Under the pieces are notes generated by a model. It made no database searches. It was not told the DNA's origin and saw only the letters and a program-made list of their open reading frames with translations. Positions 26,403 to 40,000 of a DNA stretch of 64,000 nt are shown here, in pieces. The DNA is from Trichoplax sp. H2 (lineage: Eukaryota; Placozoa; Uniplacotomia; Trichoplacea): the NCBI GenBank assembly GCA_003344405.1, contig NOWV01000125.1:124001-188000 (forward strand). The letters are read 5' to 3'. Position 1 is the first letter of the stretch, and every line of letters begins with the position of its first letter. Both the position numbers and the translations under genes were made by a program.

Positions 26403-28971
26403 AAATTTTTTTGTCATTTTACAGTATCCATGCCTACATCAATATCTTAGTTATATGTTATTTGTCATTTGGATGGTGCTCGAATAGTGTCATCTATCCT
26501 TGGTTGTCTTGTTTTAACCGCCCGTTGATCTGTGGTTTAGAGTTTAACATTTTTGTAGATCAAAAAATTTGTAGTCATCTATGTGGGATAGCTTATTGAA
26601 TGCCATGTCTGTCAAATAATTAACAAATGTGAAACTAGTTTACTGTCATACATGATGAATTTCATAAGGATACATTTATCAAGATCTGACTAACCTGTAT
26701 TAACAGAGAGAAAAAGGAAATGTATAGGGACAATTGAAAATTGCAATGTTATGGTTGGCTATATAAATCATTTATAATTTTTTATGTTAATCACAGGTTT
26801 ACTGTATTATAATAATGTATTACTTACTATTTTATAATATTTCCGTTATTGTCAGAGCGTGATAGCGTTTGTTGCTTTGGGCAACAATTGGATTGCGATA
26901 TACTATTGAATAGTTTTGTATTATACAATCGCCAACTATTACAATACAATGATCGAACGCGCGATTAGAATATCTAATTGACTTTGTAAAAAGGATAACG
27001 ATTTTGTAATGATTGTTATTTTAAATTCTATTAACATCCGTACGTTTACTGATATCTGTTGACGCGATATTTTTTATCCATTTGCGCTAAACAGTTTTCA
27101 ATTAGCGTATCGTAGACTTTGGTAGACAATCTCTCACTGCCTATACTAATGGGTACGATTTGATCATGTACCATAGTTTTAGCATTATGGTAGCGGCTCA
27201 ATATTGTAACTAATTACTCTGCATTTTATATCAAAAAAGTTTTTGAAATTTTGGGAGAACGTATTACTTTTGTTATAATGCTACTAGAGTCTTTTTATAT
27301 ATATATATATGTACTTGACAACATTTGCCCTGACAAAGAAATAAAAAATTTGATTTCTTATAAATTTGAAGAGGAACCCATTACAATTGTTTCATTTATT
27401 GATTAAGAGGTATAGATTTTGAAGAACTGTTAACAATTTAATGTTTTATTGTAGTAAGATGGAAAATGTATTGATTGATGGTAAGATATGTATCGTGTCA
27501 GTAAGCTGAAGCTTTTCAGTTAGCCATGGTAGAGATCAAGTTGGTACGATAAATATCTAGCACAATATATACTCGTATTAAAGGATGGGTGTAATAGAGT
27601 ATGACAATTAGACGAAACGATACACAGTGTGGACAGTGGCTGATATTATGATACGTGAAGCCAAAGTTATGCAAATAATGTAGCTCTTTTTGTGAGTATA
27701 TAGCCCAAGGAGATCTGCTCTAACTTAAGTGTATAAAGATTACTGCTTTTAAGTTGATCAAATTCTGTAATCCGCTTATTCGCTATAAATTTGCTTGAAA
27801 TCGGTCTCAATTTAGATTGTTTTATGTTTACGTGAGTATTCATATACAGTACATGAAGCTGAGTGTATAATTAAAAGTGTTGTCAGCTTATTTGTTTTAA
27901 GAATATTGTAAAAATGGATTCGTTAATTGCATCTTTCAATTAAAGATAAAAATTTAGTTGCAATACATTGAATATCATTGTACAGGTTCAAAAGTCAGAT
28001 AATACAGCATGTCCTATTCTATGTAACTATAGGATTGAACGATTGTTCTACCTTATATCGGTAAACTTATCATACTATAGGGTACATTATGAAACTCAGC
28101 TGAATCCAAGTATTGGGCAATAGTTAATATTACCATTATAAAGGAGCATAAAATATTGAGAAAGAATAGAGGACTCATGTACATTATGTCAATGTCAGAT
28201 TCTAGGACATTTCCTATTCATGTCTCTTCTACTATAACACATGTATGACTTATACTAACAAACTGTTAGAGATATAGTACGACATGTATGTCGTACCAAT
28301 TGAATATATTTGTTCATGTACTTGTATGCTTGCACTAATCAATATTTCAATTCCGATATTTCGTTAAACATTAAATGCTTGAGCCCTGTCATCTATGGTA
28401 TCAATGTGAATATGATTTTCTTCACCAGAAAGTATAGCGTACGGCACTAATAAATTCTATGGAAACTTTGGTAGCTCTACCTATGTTACAGTGTTCGCAG
28501 ATCCTTGTATAATTCCATTTTTGATAATATCTTCATGAGCAGCATATTTTTATATGCTTGTATAGTATATCTGCAAAGTGAATACTCCTATTTACATATA
28601 TAAAATTGAGTACTTTTATCCCTGCATAATTTTTTTCGGATTTATTCTGATAGTATAATTAATCAGCGATTTAATTCCATATAGTATCAATAAAATTTCA
28701 TTGCACTGTAGGCCGCATACACTAGCCAGACAGTAAGCGAAACAAGCATTTAGTGTTGCTTATAGATATAAAAATTATAACTACATTAAATTTCAGCAAA
28801 AGAGATAAATGATACATTTTGTCGGCAAGATATATGGTAACATCTGTGTAATATTTCCAACGGTCAAAAATTAGTAAGCTTACTCCACATTTCTTGCGAT
28901 CCAAAGGCATTCGTAACCTTGTTTTAGGAACAGTCATCTTATACGATAAGAATAAGGATAACATGTTTGAA
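26403..28971. other. Convergent intergenic region between MYPT1 and NDUFB8
   Basis: It should contain both 3' UTRs. A short (AT)n run lies near 27296-27310. No coding or RNA gene is supported; open frames are short and without family resemblance. Confidence 0.4.
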
Positions 28972-31001
28972 TCATTGCTCCTTCTTTTGTTCTTGCAATT
29001 TCTTCGGATCCCCTCCAAGCTCAAGATATAAATCAGGATATCGCTTGGGTACCTACAGTAGATATATGTTATACTCTCCTAAGTATTCTATTTAAGAGAT
29101 ATACAGATACACATACTATATTATTGTAAGATCATCACGATGCAGCTAATTATATCGTAGACCATTTTATAGAAAAAAAAGAAAAGAGTACACAAATATA
29201 ACCATGAACATACAGCATGTCTCTGAGTAACAGGAACATTTAGCCACCATGCGTAAGCAAATACACCACCCAAGAGGCTAAGCATTAATACCAACTGTCC
29301 CAATGCTTGCCAACTGAAATGTTAAAGGAAAGCTTTTAATTGAAACATACCAATAGGTAGGGATGAGTTCTTGATAAGATTCTATGATTATTACAACTTA
29401 ACGAAAGTATCTAACTATAGTCTCCGTATTGGAAATGGATTAAAGGCAATCTTTTATCTATCAAATCTCTAGCTTCATTCAAGATCTGTTTACTGCAGTA
29501 TTGATATAATAATTTACCGTCTGACTTTATGAGCATCATTGACAGAAATTAATCAGTAGATAATTCCAATTCAGTTAATAATCAAGAATTGAATTATCGA
29601 AAATGTTATTCCAATTTACATACACGGTATAACGATCTTGTTGATAGACTTCATCCACCATCCACATTGTTAAGAGATCATCGTCTTCATGTAACTACAT
29701 TGTATAACATCAACACGTCAAAACGTAGCAATAATTGAAGCCCATTCAGAAATTGCGTTGTTAAAATCTATGGTATTCATCTACTTGTAGTATTCAACAC
29801 TAAATACATTTCCGATAGAATTGGTTACAAAAGGTATATAACGGAATTCCGTAAACCGGCTTATACTGGACTATCTTAAATCGTAAGTATATCGTTAGTG
29901 TATATCGTATAATGCTGTCGATTAGACTTTTGGTAGTTGAAAAAATCTTTTGCAGCAATAAGCTATTACGTGCGCCTCTATACTGTAGTAGCAGGATAAA
30001 GATGAATACGTTATTATAGTTCCATGCAATAGATGTACCATTTTTCAGCCTAGCTATGAAGATAAGCTGTAGCAAGATAAAATTTTCAATCCACTTACAG
30101 GTGTCTCTTTATCTCTTCTGTCTTGCTCGTCCCAATATCCTGTAGGAGGCAAGCGTTGTGCTGATATCCGCTCTACCTTGGGATAGCTTTCTAAATCGTA
30201 GGCTATGTATTCTTTGGGTCTTCGATTGACAATACTAGAACTAATAGGTGCTACCATCCAAATAATATTCCGTTAATCAATGTTTTACCGATAATACTAT
30301 GAATAATATCATCATCTAATAAAATACGGAGAATTACTGTATGGTTGTTCAGGAAAGTCTGACTGTCGACTGTTGATGTTACTTATGAGCAGAGCAATGT
30401 TGTGTTTGAAACTTATTCAGTACAGTAATCTATTCTATATTACAACAGAATTACAAAATACATCGAGTGACAATCACTATTTGCAATTACAATCCTTGAA
30501 AGTTTGTTTTCAAGCAATAGAGCAGAATCTATCTAGGGAAACGAAGCAGGCCTACAGTACTTTACGTCCAAGTAAACGAAACTCGAAACGAAGTTTTAAA
30601 TAATTTTAATACAGCTATTTTTTTAATCGTTTGCAAGCGTCGAAACAGGTCAATATCGTTACTTAAAGAGTAACAAGGTCGAAAGAATATTGGATCAACT
30701 ATCGCATGCAATAAAAAAAGAATTATTTAATATTCATGACAGAGTGTTAAATGAACGCAAGGTGTTTCTTCATCAAGCGCCATGATGAATACTAATAAAG
30801 CAGACAGACTGGAAGCCAATATGGTGGCTGTGCCCTCTTTATGCAGTCGGTGCGCTGTATCATTGATAACGAACGGTTATAACCTATAACAAATACTATC
30901 ACAAGGCAAGACTTACCAGATCTTGCAACCATAGGCGAAATACCGCGCATATAGCGCAATATTGAAGCACTTTGGCGTAAAGATGCTCGGAGAGGCAACA
31001 T
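28972..31001 (-). CDS. NDUFB8: NADH:ubiquinone oxidoreductase subunit B8 (complex I accessory subunit), 5 exons, 162 aa
   Basis: Minus-strand exons: 30917-31001, 30099-30250, 29624-29694, 29214-29313 and 28972-29052, all with GT-AG borders and consistent phases. The protein starts MLPLRASLRQSASILRYM, an Arg/Ser-rich mitochondrial presequence. It continues EYIAYDLESYPKVERISAQR and TGYWDEQDRRDKE, matching the acidic matrix-side part of NDUFB8. A LHEDDDLLTMW segment follows, then one membrane helix (LGQLVLMLSLLGGVFAYAWW), and it ends YPDLYLELGGDP, close to the NLYLERGGDP end of human NDUFB8. The single-pass topology and length (human precursor 186 aa) fit an accessory subunit of the complex I membrane arm. 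An earlier in-frame ATG exists, but the chosen one gives a typical targeting peptide. It is head to head with NTMT1, 0.64 kb away. Confidence 0.88.
30376..30785 (+). CDS. Candidate two-exon small gene nested antisense in NDUFB8 intron 1 (110 aa, unknown)
   Basis: Two open stretches join cleanly: 30376-30571, ending before GTAAAC, and 30649-30785, starting after AAACAG. The 77-nt intron keeps the frame across the junction (TLRPS then QYRYLKSNK). Without splicing the first part meets a stop at about 30601. The product would be about 110 aa, soluble and mostly helical, with charged amphipathic stretches such as VERILDQLSHAIKKELFNI; the C-terminus is KVFLHQAP. I do not recognise the family. The whole gene lies inside intron 1 of NDUFB8 on the other strand. 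The start is uncertain because the frame is open upstream to 30307 and a further 5' exon is possible. It could also be a chance pair of open stretches, though the second exon composition looks coding. Confidence 0.4.
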
Positions 31002-31329
31002 TTTCCTATCGCTTTTCCTGGAAAAAAAACTGCCTTGGAGATTCAGCGTGAAAGCGGTTACACTAATACAGCTGTATGTATCGTTTATTCTCTGCTGTTG
31101 GACATATGTATCGTATACACTAGTCGAGACCTTATATAAAAGCTGTTCCACTCAATTGAGAACGTGGAGTACTAGTGTAAACAGTGGTACTACAATGTAG
31201 TACTAAAAATGAATGTCACCCATGGTAGCAGTTTCATGGTCCAACTAGTAGTATGATCTTTAGTAGTAATGACATTACTTTTGCTTAGCGATTTACTGGG
31301 CTTTCGATCCTGTACGCAACCGCAACTGT

Positions 31330-31496
31330 ATTGTACAGTGTACAGTATACAGTATGCGGTTTGGTAATGTACTGTACATTGTACCGTATGTACTGTAGTA
31401 TTGTACTGTTGTCCGTCCTATCCAAGAGAGTACACGATGCGTCTACACTGTACAGTACAGTACTGTCTAGCCTAGACTCTACAGTACTGTACTGTG
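31330..31496. promoter_or_regulatory. GTAC-rich cluster in the NDUFB8/NTMT1 divergent promoter
   Basis: About 13 GTAC tetramers lie in about 165 bases, many as overlapping CTGTACAGTACAGTACTG-type palindromes. The cluster sits in the 637-bp gap between the NDUFB8 start codon (31001, minus) and the NTMT1 start codon (31639, plus). Its place in a head-to-head promoter is the best argument that these clusters are regulatory, but that is inference. Confidence 0.5.
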
Positions 31497-31638
31497 CGGG
31501 TATGCCTGAAGGTAAAGAGAGCAATTTACCGATAAAGTCGGACTTGAAAGTAGGACTGAATTAATTAATAGAATTAATAGAAATTCCTGGCACATGCAAA
31601 GGCAGTTTAGGCATCATTGGTGAAGCTGCTCCAGCATA

Positions 31639-32897
31639 ATGGATTTGAAGTTGCAAAATGCAGAAATAGAAGATTCCGACAATTGGTATGAAATAGCTGA
31701 TACCTACTGGCAGAATCAGCCTTCCACTGTCGATGGTATGCTGGGTGGCTTTGGAAAGATATCGAAGACAGATCTATTCGCTTCTCGACGATTTTTACTG
31801 GATACAATATCAGATTATAGTAAGGAGACCCAATTCAAGCAGGCATTAGATTGTGGCGCAGGTAAGGTGTTAATATATAATTTATTTAATGCATACTGTA
31901 CTATCGGCAGCTAACAGTGTTGTCATCTGCCATTGATATACAGTACTGTACATACGTGTATGTATATCTACGTGTCTACAACATAATGTACAGTAGCTGT
32001 ATGGTTGTGCATGTATGTTTTTACATATCTATATATACGGGTGCATGTATATTAGAGACTCGTATCCTAGGAACAATTATCTATATACATGTTCAGATTG
32101 ATACAAAATAGCTATGTACAGTACTTTATTGCATTGATGCATACTTTATTGCAATGAAGCATACAATAGTTCGTGTTGTTACAGCCATGACAGGTTGAGC
32201 TAGCGTTAAGACATCGAGTCTTACCATGATTCTCAACATAGATTTAGCTTATCTGAGCTACTTCTTGTTACTAATGCACTGTACAATCATCACTCTATCA
32301 TTTAGTTGCAATACCTTTCTACACTAGCAAGGTCACTGCGAATGAATTACTGCATATCTTCTTAGATTCATATGTTGATCATTCGTTGAAGGAAACCATT
32401 ACTAATTCTTTTTTGGCATATCTATCAAAGGTATAGGCAGGATATCAAAAGGACTCTTATTAAAATGGTTTGAAGTCGTTGACTTGATTGATCAAAATGG
32501 CGAATTTCTTATTGAAGCTAAAAAATCTGCGGTATCCACCAAAGATCATCGCGTCGGCGAATTATTTGCTTGTGGTTTACAGGATTTTACCCCGGAGCCT
32601 GCAAAATATGATGTGATATGGTGCCAATGGGTATTGGCCTATTTAACGGATGATGATTTAATTGCATTTCTAGCACGATGCAAGAAAGGTTTAAACTCAC
32701 ATGGTTTAATATTTATTAAAGAAAATGTTACGTGTGGTATTGTTGAAGAAGTAGACTTACAGGATTCTAGTGTAACTAGAACTGAATTAGCAATGCAAAA
32801 TATCTTTCATAAAGCAGGTTTAACGATATTAAGGCAGGAATTTCAGAAAAATTTTCCAAAAGGACTTTTTCCTGTAAAGATGTATGCTTTGATGTAG
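31639..32897 (+). CDS. NTMT1: Protein N-terminal Xaa-Pro-Lys methyltransferase (NTMT1/METTL11A), 2 exons
   Basis: Exons are 31639-31861 and 32431-32897. The second starts after ATCAAAG, so the junction gives DCGAG-IGRIS, an intact SAM-binding motif I matching human DCGAGIGRIT; the alternative acceptor six bases later would lose two conserved residues. Conserved landmarks are TYWQNQPSTVDGMLGGFG (N-terminal substrate-binding region), ACGLQDFTPEP, YDVIWCQWV, KKGLNSHGLIFIKEN and VDLQDSSVTR. The enzyme methylates the alpha-amino group of proteins beginning X-Pro-Lys/Arg after Met removal, in nucleus and cytosol. The catalytic Asn (KEN) and Asp (DSS) positions are kept, but the position of human His140 (GHLTD) reads AYLTD here. 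Length (229 aa) is close to the human 223. The intron also carries several GTACAGTAC motifs. Confidence 0.94.
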
Positions 32898-34090
32898 ATC
32901 GACTGTGTATATGTTTACTGATGTGATAGGTCGCGTTATAATTAATGGCGCGTTCAATATTTAACAAATTGTAGATAGTAAAGCAGAGGTATGATCCATG
33001 AGTTATGCTAATTCGATTGTACTAACAATGGTATTTCTTGAAAGATATATAATATATATCCTTTAAATCTTGTAAAAAAAACTAGTCGGCTCTAGAAGTT
33101 TTATACTACAATAAAATGAAATGAATGTTGTACAGTATACGGTAGTTCAATATGGGCAAAATGAGTGACGGTAATTTACTGTTGTAATGTATAACAAAGA
33201 ATCAAATACTGTATTTTACACTGGTATTAATAAATAACATTAATTGCAATTCACGTGTATAAATTGTAATATTCCATTCAGAATTTAAAATTGAGCTATT
33301 TTATCACACGACACAATCCGATAGTTTTCCTTGACCGCAAGCTGGCGCATATACGTATGAGCTTTTCATTTTCATTGGAGGCATACGCGTATCGTGCTGA
33401 TACTATATTACATATTTTACGTATAGAGTATACGCACTCTATATTCTAAACTACAGTTTAGTGCCTACTGTACTGTACTACAGTATATATATATATACTT
33501 AGATATTGTATTTGATATATCATAAACTTTAGAAGAGATAGTTTACATCAAGGTCTATCGATCCTGATATGCAATTGTCTAGCTAATAACAATGATTTTA
33601 ATCCTTAAATAATCGCCCGCCATTGACGAAAGCTTGCATGAGCTAAGCTGTCTTCCTTCTTAGATCCACTGCTGTCCGTTGTACAACAAGCTATGGAAGC
33701 CATAATCTAGACGTACAGATGTACAGACAAAAGTCGGGGCCAAGTGCAGTGTAGTACGCACGCGCAAAGAAACGTCATCGTTTCGCCACGAGCACGCGCT
33801 GTCTCGGGGAATGTCATTTTTTTTGTACAGGACGGTACCGTAGACCCTGATGGCGTTGAGTACTATTGTATACCGTTCACTTCTTCATAACTCATACAAA
33901 TGTACTATCTTATAGTACACTTCTAAACACAGACCCAACTGCTCCGAGACCTTTTTCCCCATACGCCAGGCACTTTGGCACCCACTGCACGATCTAGTCT
34001 CGACCATCCATCTTTGTCCCTTTCGACGTGTCTGTTGCATCTTTTCGTTGTGGCTTCCATTGCCAGCGTGGCCGATAGAATTAGTTAGTC
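32898..34090. other. Intergenic region with COPB1 promoter
   Basis: NTMT1 3' UTR followed by the COPB1 upstream region. Scattered GTAC motifs occur at about 33470, and more loosely at 33710-33930 in a locally GC-richer stretch before the COPB1 start codon. No coding sequence was recognised. Confidence 0.4.
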
Positions 34091-37000
34091 ATGACTTCGT
34101 CGGCAGAACTGCCTTGTTATACCCTGTTATATTCCCAAAATGATTCTGAATCTCCAAGTGAGCTGATACTGCGGAAGGAGTTAGGTAGGTTATGCTTTAA
34201 CCTGTTGTAATGAAGTAGAGTAGACAGGACGAAAAGAGGAAAAGTCAATGATAAAGACTGTCACAGTGAGTCTGTGTCTAACCAATGGCAAGATTCATTT
34301 TATTTTTGTCTATTCGACCCTTTTTTATACTCATTACAACGTAAAAGAAGAAGAAGGATTGAGACTGAAGGCAACATTCTCTTATGAACAGTTGTATGAA
34401 GAAAAGATTGAAAGAGTAGTTTTGACAATGTGGGGCCTTTTTACCCACTTTGCTTTTCATCTGGCTACGCAAGAATTTCAGTCTATGACATGCAATTGAA
34501 TGACGATACAGTTGGCTAGGATAGTGTCATAGCACTGTCGAGCCAAACTCTTCAAATGATCCTACGTATGGATCATTTGAAATATTATCTTTGCTACTTT
34601 CTACACGACAACACTCAGATTAATACTGTAATTTTTACCACTAGTCTTAAAGCCATAACAGGAGTTACGTGTTGTTTGCCATACTGGTTAGATGATCAAT
34701 ACAATCGTGATAGATAGAAGCATGCATTGCTACTGTCTTTAAATATCTACTAGTTAATAATAATATCAAAATAGAAATTTTCCATCATCGTAAATGTCTG
34801 ATTCAATATCAACAGCAGTATGGTAACCAAATCGGTTCAATGCAAACGGATACTTTGCAACCATCAATCAATCAATCACTTCCATAAATTGAAATAATGA
34901 CTAATTCTCACTTTAGTAGCGATTATGCTTCATTCTTTTGCTATAAAAGAGTGTACTGTAAATTGTCTAGAAATTGATATCAGTAGTAATATCCTTTCCT
35001 TGATCTTTAGAATCAAATGATACCAAAGCAAAAATTCGGGCTTTAAAGAAGATCATCAATTTAATACTCAGTGGTGAAAGATTGCCCAATTTACTGATGG
35101 TTATCATGAGATTTGTTATGCCCAGCCAGGATCATAAAATTAAAAAATTACTCTTACTGTATTGGGAAATTGTGCCAAAGACTACTCCAGATGGAAAATT
35201 ACTACATGAAATGATATTAGTTTGCGACGCTTATAGAAAAGTAAGTTATTATCCAAGCTTCATTTTCTTCATTATTGTATTTGTAAACGTAATTTAAGAG
35301 ATTTTAGCAATGAAGCTCTATTCTAATGTTATATTGTTAAGGAAAAGATGTTGAAAATTGTTACCTTTCTACAATGTATTCAGTCGTTATCAAATTCCAA
35401 TGAGTGCAAAAGTCGCTTAATACAGTGATAGCATTACAGTACATGGTAATGTTATACAGTATCTATGCTTCATATTGAGGACGGCTTGTTTTCTTTTTGT
35501 AGGATTTACAACATCCAAACGAATACGTACGAGGATCTACTCTTAGATTTTTATGTAAATTGAAGGTATTGCAGCTACGTAATATCATGCTACATAACTT
35601 AATTATTGTTAATCCTACCATAGGCCTAATGTAGTCTTATATTTATAGTACTCTTATTCCGACATCACTGATGCAGATATAATACATAGAGAATAGTGTT
35701 AATGATTACCTGCTCTATGCTGTCTTCGTAGAAAGATAATAACTGAAAAAGTAGCGTATTTATGCGTTCTAATGTTTTACGTTATGTCATATCAACAATC
35801 TGGTGATTAGGAAGCAGAGCTTCTGGAGCCTTTGATGCCTACAATACGTTCTTGTTTAGAGCACAGACATGCTTACGTCAGGCGTAATGCAGTCATGGCG
35901 ATATATACTATTTTTCGGTAAGGATGAATAGCGTATCGTAAATTAAATTTTCAAGAATACTCCTAAGGAATGCTAGCAGAAATAGCTGTACTAACATTCT
36001 AAAATTCTTTTGGATAGCAATTTTGACTATCTCATTCCTGACGCACCTGAATTGGTACACGACTTTTTGGAAAGAGAACAAGATGCTTCATGCAAACGAA
36101 ATGCTTTTATGATGCTAATACACGTCGATCAGGTGTGTAATTTCAACCTTATGCAACGCAATACAGTATATTCTAGTGCTTATCATGAAAAGTCAGAGTG
36201 ATATTTTATGAAATTAGAATCACAACTACAATAATACTAACAATAATACCCCTTATTGTACGATTCATATTCAAATTAAGGATCGTGCCCTTGAGTATTT
36301 AAGCTCTTGCATAGATCAAGTTGGAAGTTTTGGCGATATTCTTCAGCTAATTATTGTTGAGCTCGTTTATAAGGTTTGATCATGAAATTATAGATTAACA
36401 ATTAGGCTATCAATATTCATAAGTATTACGGAAATGATTTTACGGCCAACTTTATTCTTAGGTTTGTCATAGCAATCCTAGCCAACGAACACGATTTATT
36501 CGCTGTATCTATAATTTGTTGAATTCAAATTCTGCCGCAGTCCGTTATGAAGCTGCTGGAACATTAGTAACATTATCATCAGCTCCAACAGCAGTTAGGG
36601 TAAATTTCCTTTCCCTATCATCTTAATAAAAGTAGTATTTTTTGTGAAAGCTAACGTAATAATATTATATTTCTAGGCTGCAGCATCATGCTATATCGAA
36701 TTAATTGTTAAAGAAAGTGACAATAACGTTAAATTAATAGTATTGGAAAAATTAAATTCATTACGAAAGAATCCAAATTATGTCAAGATTATTCAGGTTT
36801 ATACTATATTTATCATCATTTACGTATTTGTCAATTAAAATGACTTTATTAGCGCTTTGAAGCAACGCTATGTCAAGTTCATGACTCTTATTACAATTGT
36901 TGCTGTTAAATTAGGAATTAACAATGGACATTTTGAGAGTTCTTAACGCTCCAGATATGGAGGTACGAAAGAAGACATTACAGTTGATTATGGACCTAAT

Positions 37001-40000
37001 CACTCCAAAAACTATTGAGGAGGTATGCAATTTTAACGTGATATTTCAACAATTTATTATTATAATTTCCTTAATGAACTATTCTAAATATTGATATCAT
37101 TGAATAGGTGGTTGGAATGTTGAAAAAAGAAATAACGAAAACTATGAATGCGACTGAAAAAGAAGATGCTGCTAAATACCGTCATGTACGCTATTAATTT
37201 TTCCCGTCTTATAATTTAATGGATCGATATTAAAATTAAACTGTACAAAATCTGTTACCTTTTATAGTTACTTGTTCGTACGCTGCATACCTGTAGCATT
37301 AAATACCCTGAAGTTGCTGAATCCGTCATACCACTGGTAAAGCTTGATTATGACAATAACAGATTTTAAAAAGTATTTACTAACAGATAAATTCAATGGT
37401 AGTTGGTAGAATTTTTGGGTGACGGCGATGAAGTTGCTGGAAATGATGTCCTGGTTTTCATGAGAGAAGCTATGCAGAAATTCCAACATATCAAACCATT
37501 AGTTATGAATATGCTTCTTGATTCCTTTCAAGTTATACGCACCCCTAGGTACACTACGAATATTAACACAACTTATTCAATAAATTAGTTGCTAAATATT
37601 ATTGAATTTACATATTTAGTGTTCATAGAGCAGCTATCTGGTTGTTGGGTGAGTACTGCGATACACAGGAAGAATGTGAGTCAGTGATGAATGAAATTAA
37701 AAAAGGCCTTGGTGATGTAAGTGGTATTGTACCCAAATTAGAGTGCTTTAACAATAAGACACTATCTAATAAACCCATCTACACTTATACAGGTTCCATT
37801 AGTTGATAGTGAATTGAAGATGGCAACTGACAGTGATGGTAACCGATATTGTAAATTATTTAAAATTATTATCTTATAGCTTCATATCTCTTTGAAAATA
37901 TTTGCTGAATATGTATACTATTTTCTACGTTAGTTTCAGAAAGTGAAACTAAAGAAACTGCACAGCAATCTTCTGGTCAAAATTTAGTTACTGCCGATGG
38001 TTCTTACGCTACCCAAGCAGCTATTAGTGCGTTATCGTCGAAAAAGGAATTACGGTATATTAATAGGCTATGTGGATCCTTAAATATTATGGCTCTAAAT
38101 ATTAAACTATTTCAACTTAAACATATTAATTTCATACTATAGTCCACGATTGAGAGAATACTTGATGGACGGTGAATTTTTCGTTGGAGCAACAATGGCT
38201 ACAACTTTAACTAAACTAACTTTACGCTACAGTAAATTATGTGAAGATACTGCTAGAAAGAACGTAAGTTTTCTACGCTTAAGCTGTGCAATCTTGATTC
38301 CACAGTCTTACAATTGCCATTACAAACTAATCTACTCTTCTTTATTAGCGATTTTCTGCTAGCGCTATGCTGTACATGGCGGGTATTCTTCATCTCGGTA
38401 AATCTGGATTACCGAAAAAGGTACATTTTTTAATTTTCCTAAAGTTCTTTATTAAATGGTAGCAAATTTGATGTTAGCCTTGTTACTAAATGTACTTTTA
38501 TTTTGCAGGCTATCAATGATGATGATTTTGATCGAATCTCGGTTTGCATATCAGTTTTATCAACACCAAGTGATTTAATGATGGATATATTTACAAAGGA
38601 GTGTAGAAAATCTTTATCAGAAATGATTGCTAATCAATCAGACAGTAAAGAAGATAAACCAGAGGTACCTCCTCCTTAGTAGCTTTTATCTAATTTTTAA
38701 TGCTTAAAATCTCAAGAGGGTATAATGCTTCTTCTTAGGATCTTGACGAAGTAGTTGTACGTGTACAAGCAGATGATCCAATATCATTTATGAGTATCAT
38801 TGCTCCATCTGAAGATGACTTAGGCGAGGTATTCATAAACACTTAATAGTAACATTTTCAACTTGCAATAATTGTAATGATCGTCTTACTTTTTGTCCTC
38901 GGCTAATTGTAGAATCAATTTGAAGAGAGTCTTTCAAAAGCTTTAACCAGTACTACAACTAAGAAAGATAATCCACTTGACTCCCAATTGAACAAGGTTG
39001 CGTAAAAATAACTAATGTTGTACATAATGATCTTATTATTTCTGCTATTAAGCATTTGCTATTTGTTTCAGGTTCATCAATTAACTGGCTTTTCTGATCC
39101 TGTTTATGCTGAAGCTTATATTTATGTTAATCAGTACGATATTGTGTTGGATGTACTAATTGTAAATCAAACTGGAGATACGTTACAAAATACTACCCTT
39201 GAATTAGCTACGTTAGGTAACATATGACAATTTCTAGATCTTTAGCAATTTACGCTAACTATGTAAAAATTATAGTTGGTGGTAGCAATTTCTAGTAAAT
39301 AAAAATTTAAATCATTTTATTATGCTGCAGGTGATTTAAAACTCGTCGAGAAACCTGTTCCAATTACCATAGCACCACGGGATTTCTGTAATATCAAAGT
39401 ATGACAAACGTAGGGTTGACCATTGTTCGATCACAACACCTATTAATGTATTTTTTAATTCATCCAGGCAAATATTAAAGTAGCTTCTACTGAGAACGGA
39501 ATAATTTTTGGAAATATTGGTAATTTTTCATTTAAACAATTTTACCGATTTAGTTGAGCTTGCGTTACAATTACTAAAATAACTTGGCTAATGTTTACCT
39601 GTGTATTTTTAGTGTATGATGTTAGTGGAACGGCACATGACCGCAACTGTGTCGTACTTAATGAGATACATATCGATATTATGGACTACATTATGCCAGC
39701 AACATGCACTGATACTGAATTTCGTCAAATGTGGGCGGAATTTGAATGGGAAAACAAGGTTGTGGATTAAGAATGAATGGCGATCTATATGTTGTTCTCA
39801 ATGACTAACGAATAGTTCGTTTTTAAAATATATAGGTTACTGTTAATTCGAATATTACTGACATACAGGAATATCTCGACCATATTATTGCCTCGACAAA
39901 TATGAAGTGTTTGACTTCAGATACGGTAAGTCAGTTGTTACATATGTTTAAGTTTATGCTCTTGCATCATCCATTCAATTTATGCAATTTATCATGTAGG

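Noticed and set aside
34248-34499. 83-codon open frame in COPB1 intron 1
   Set aside because: It is overlapped by an open frame on the other strand, has no family resemblance, and the flanking COPB1 exons splice cleanly around it.
39616-39804. 62-codon open frame inside COPB1
   Set aside because: It is an out-of-frame reading of a real COPB1 exon whose true frame gives [13 protein letters not shown].
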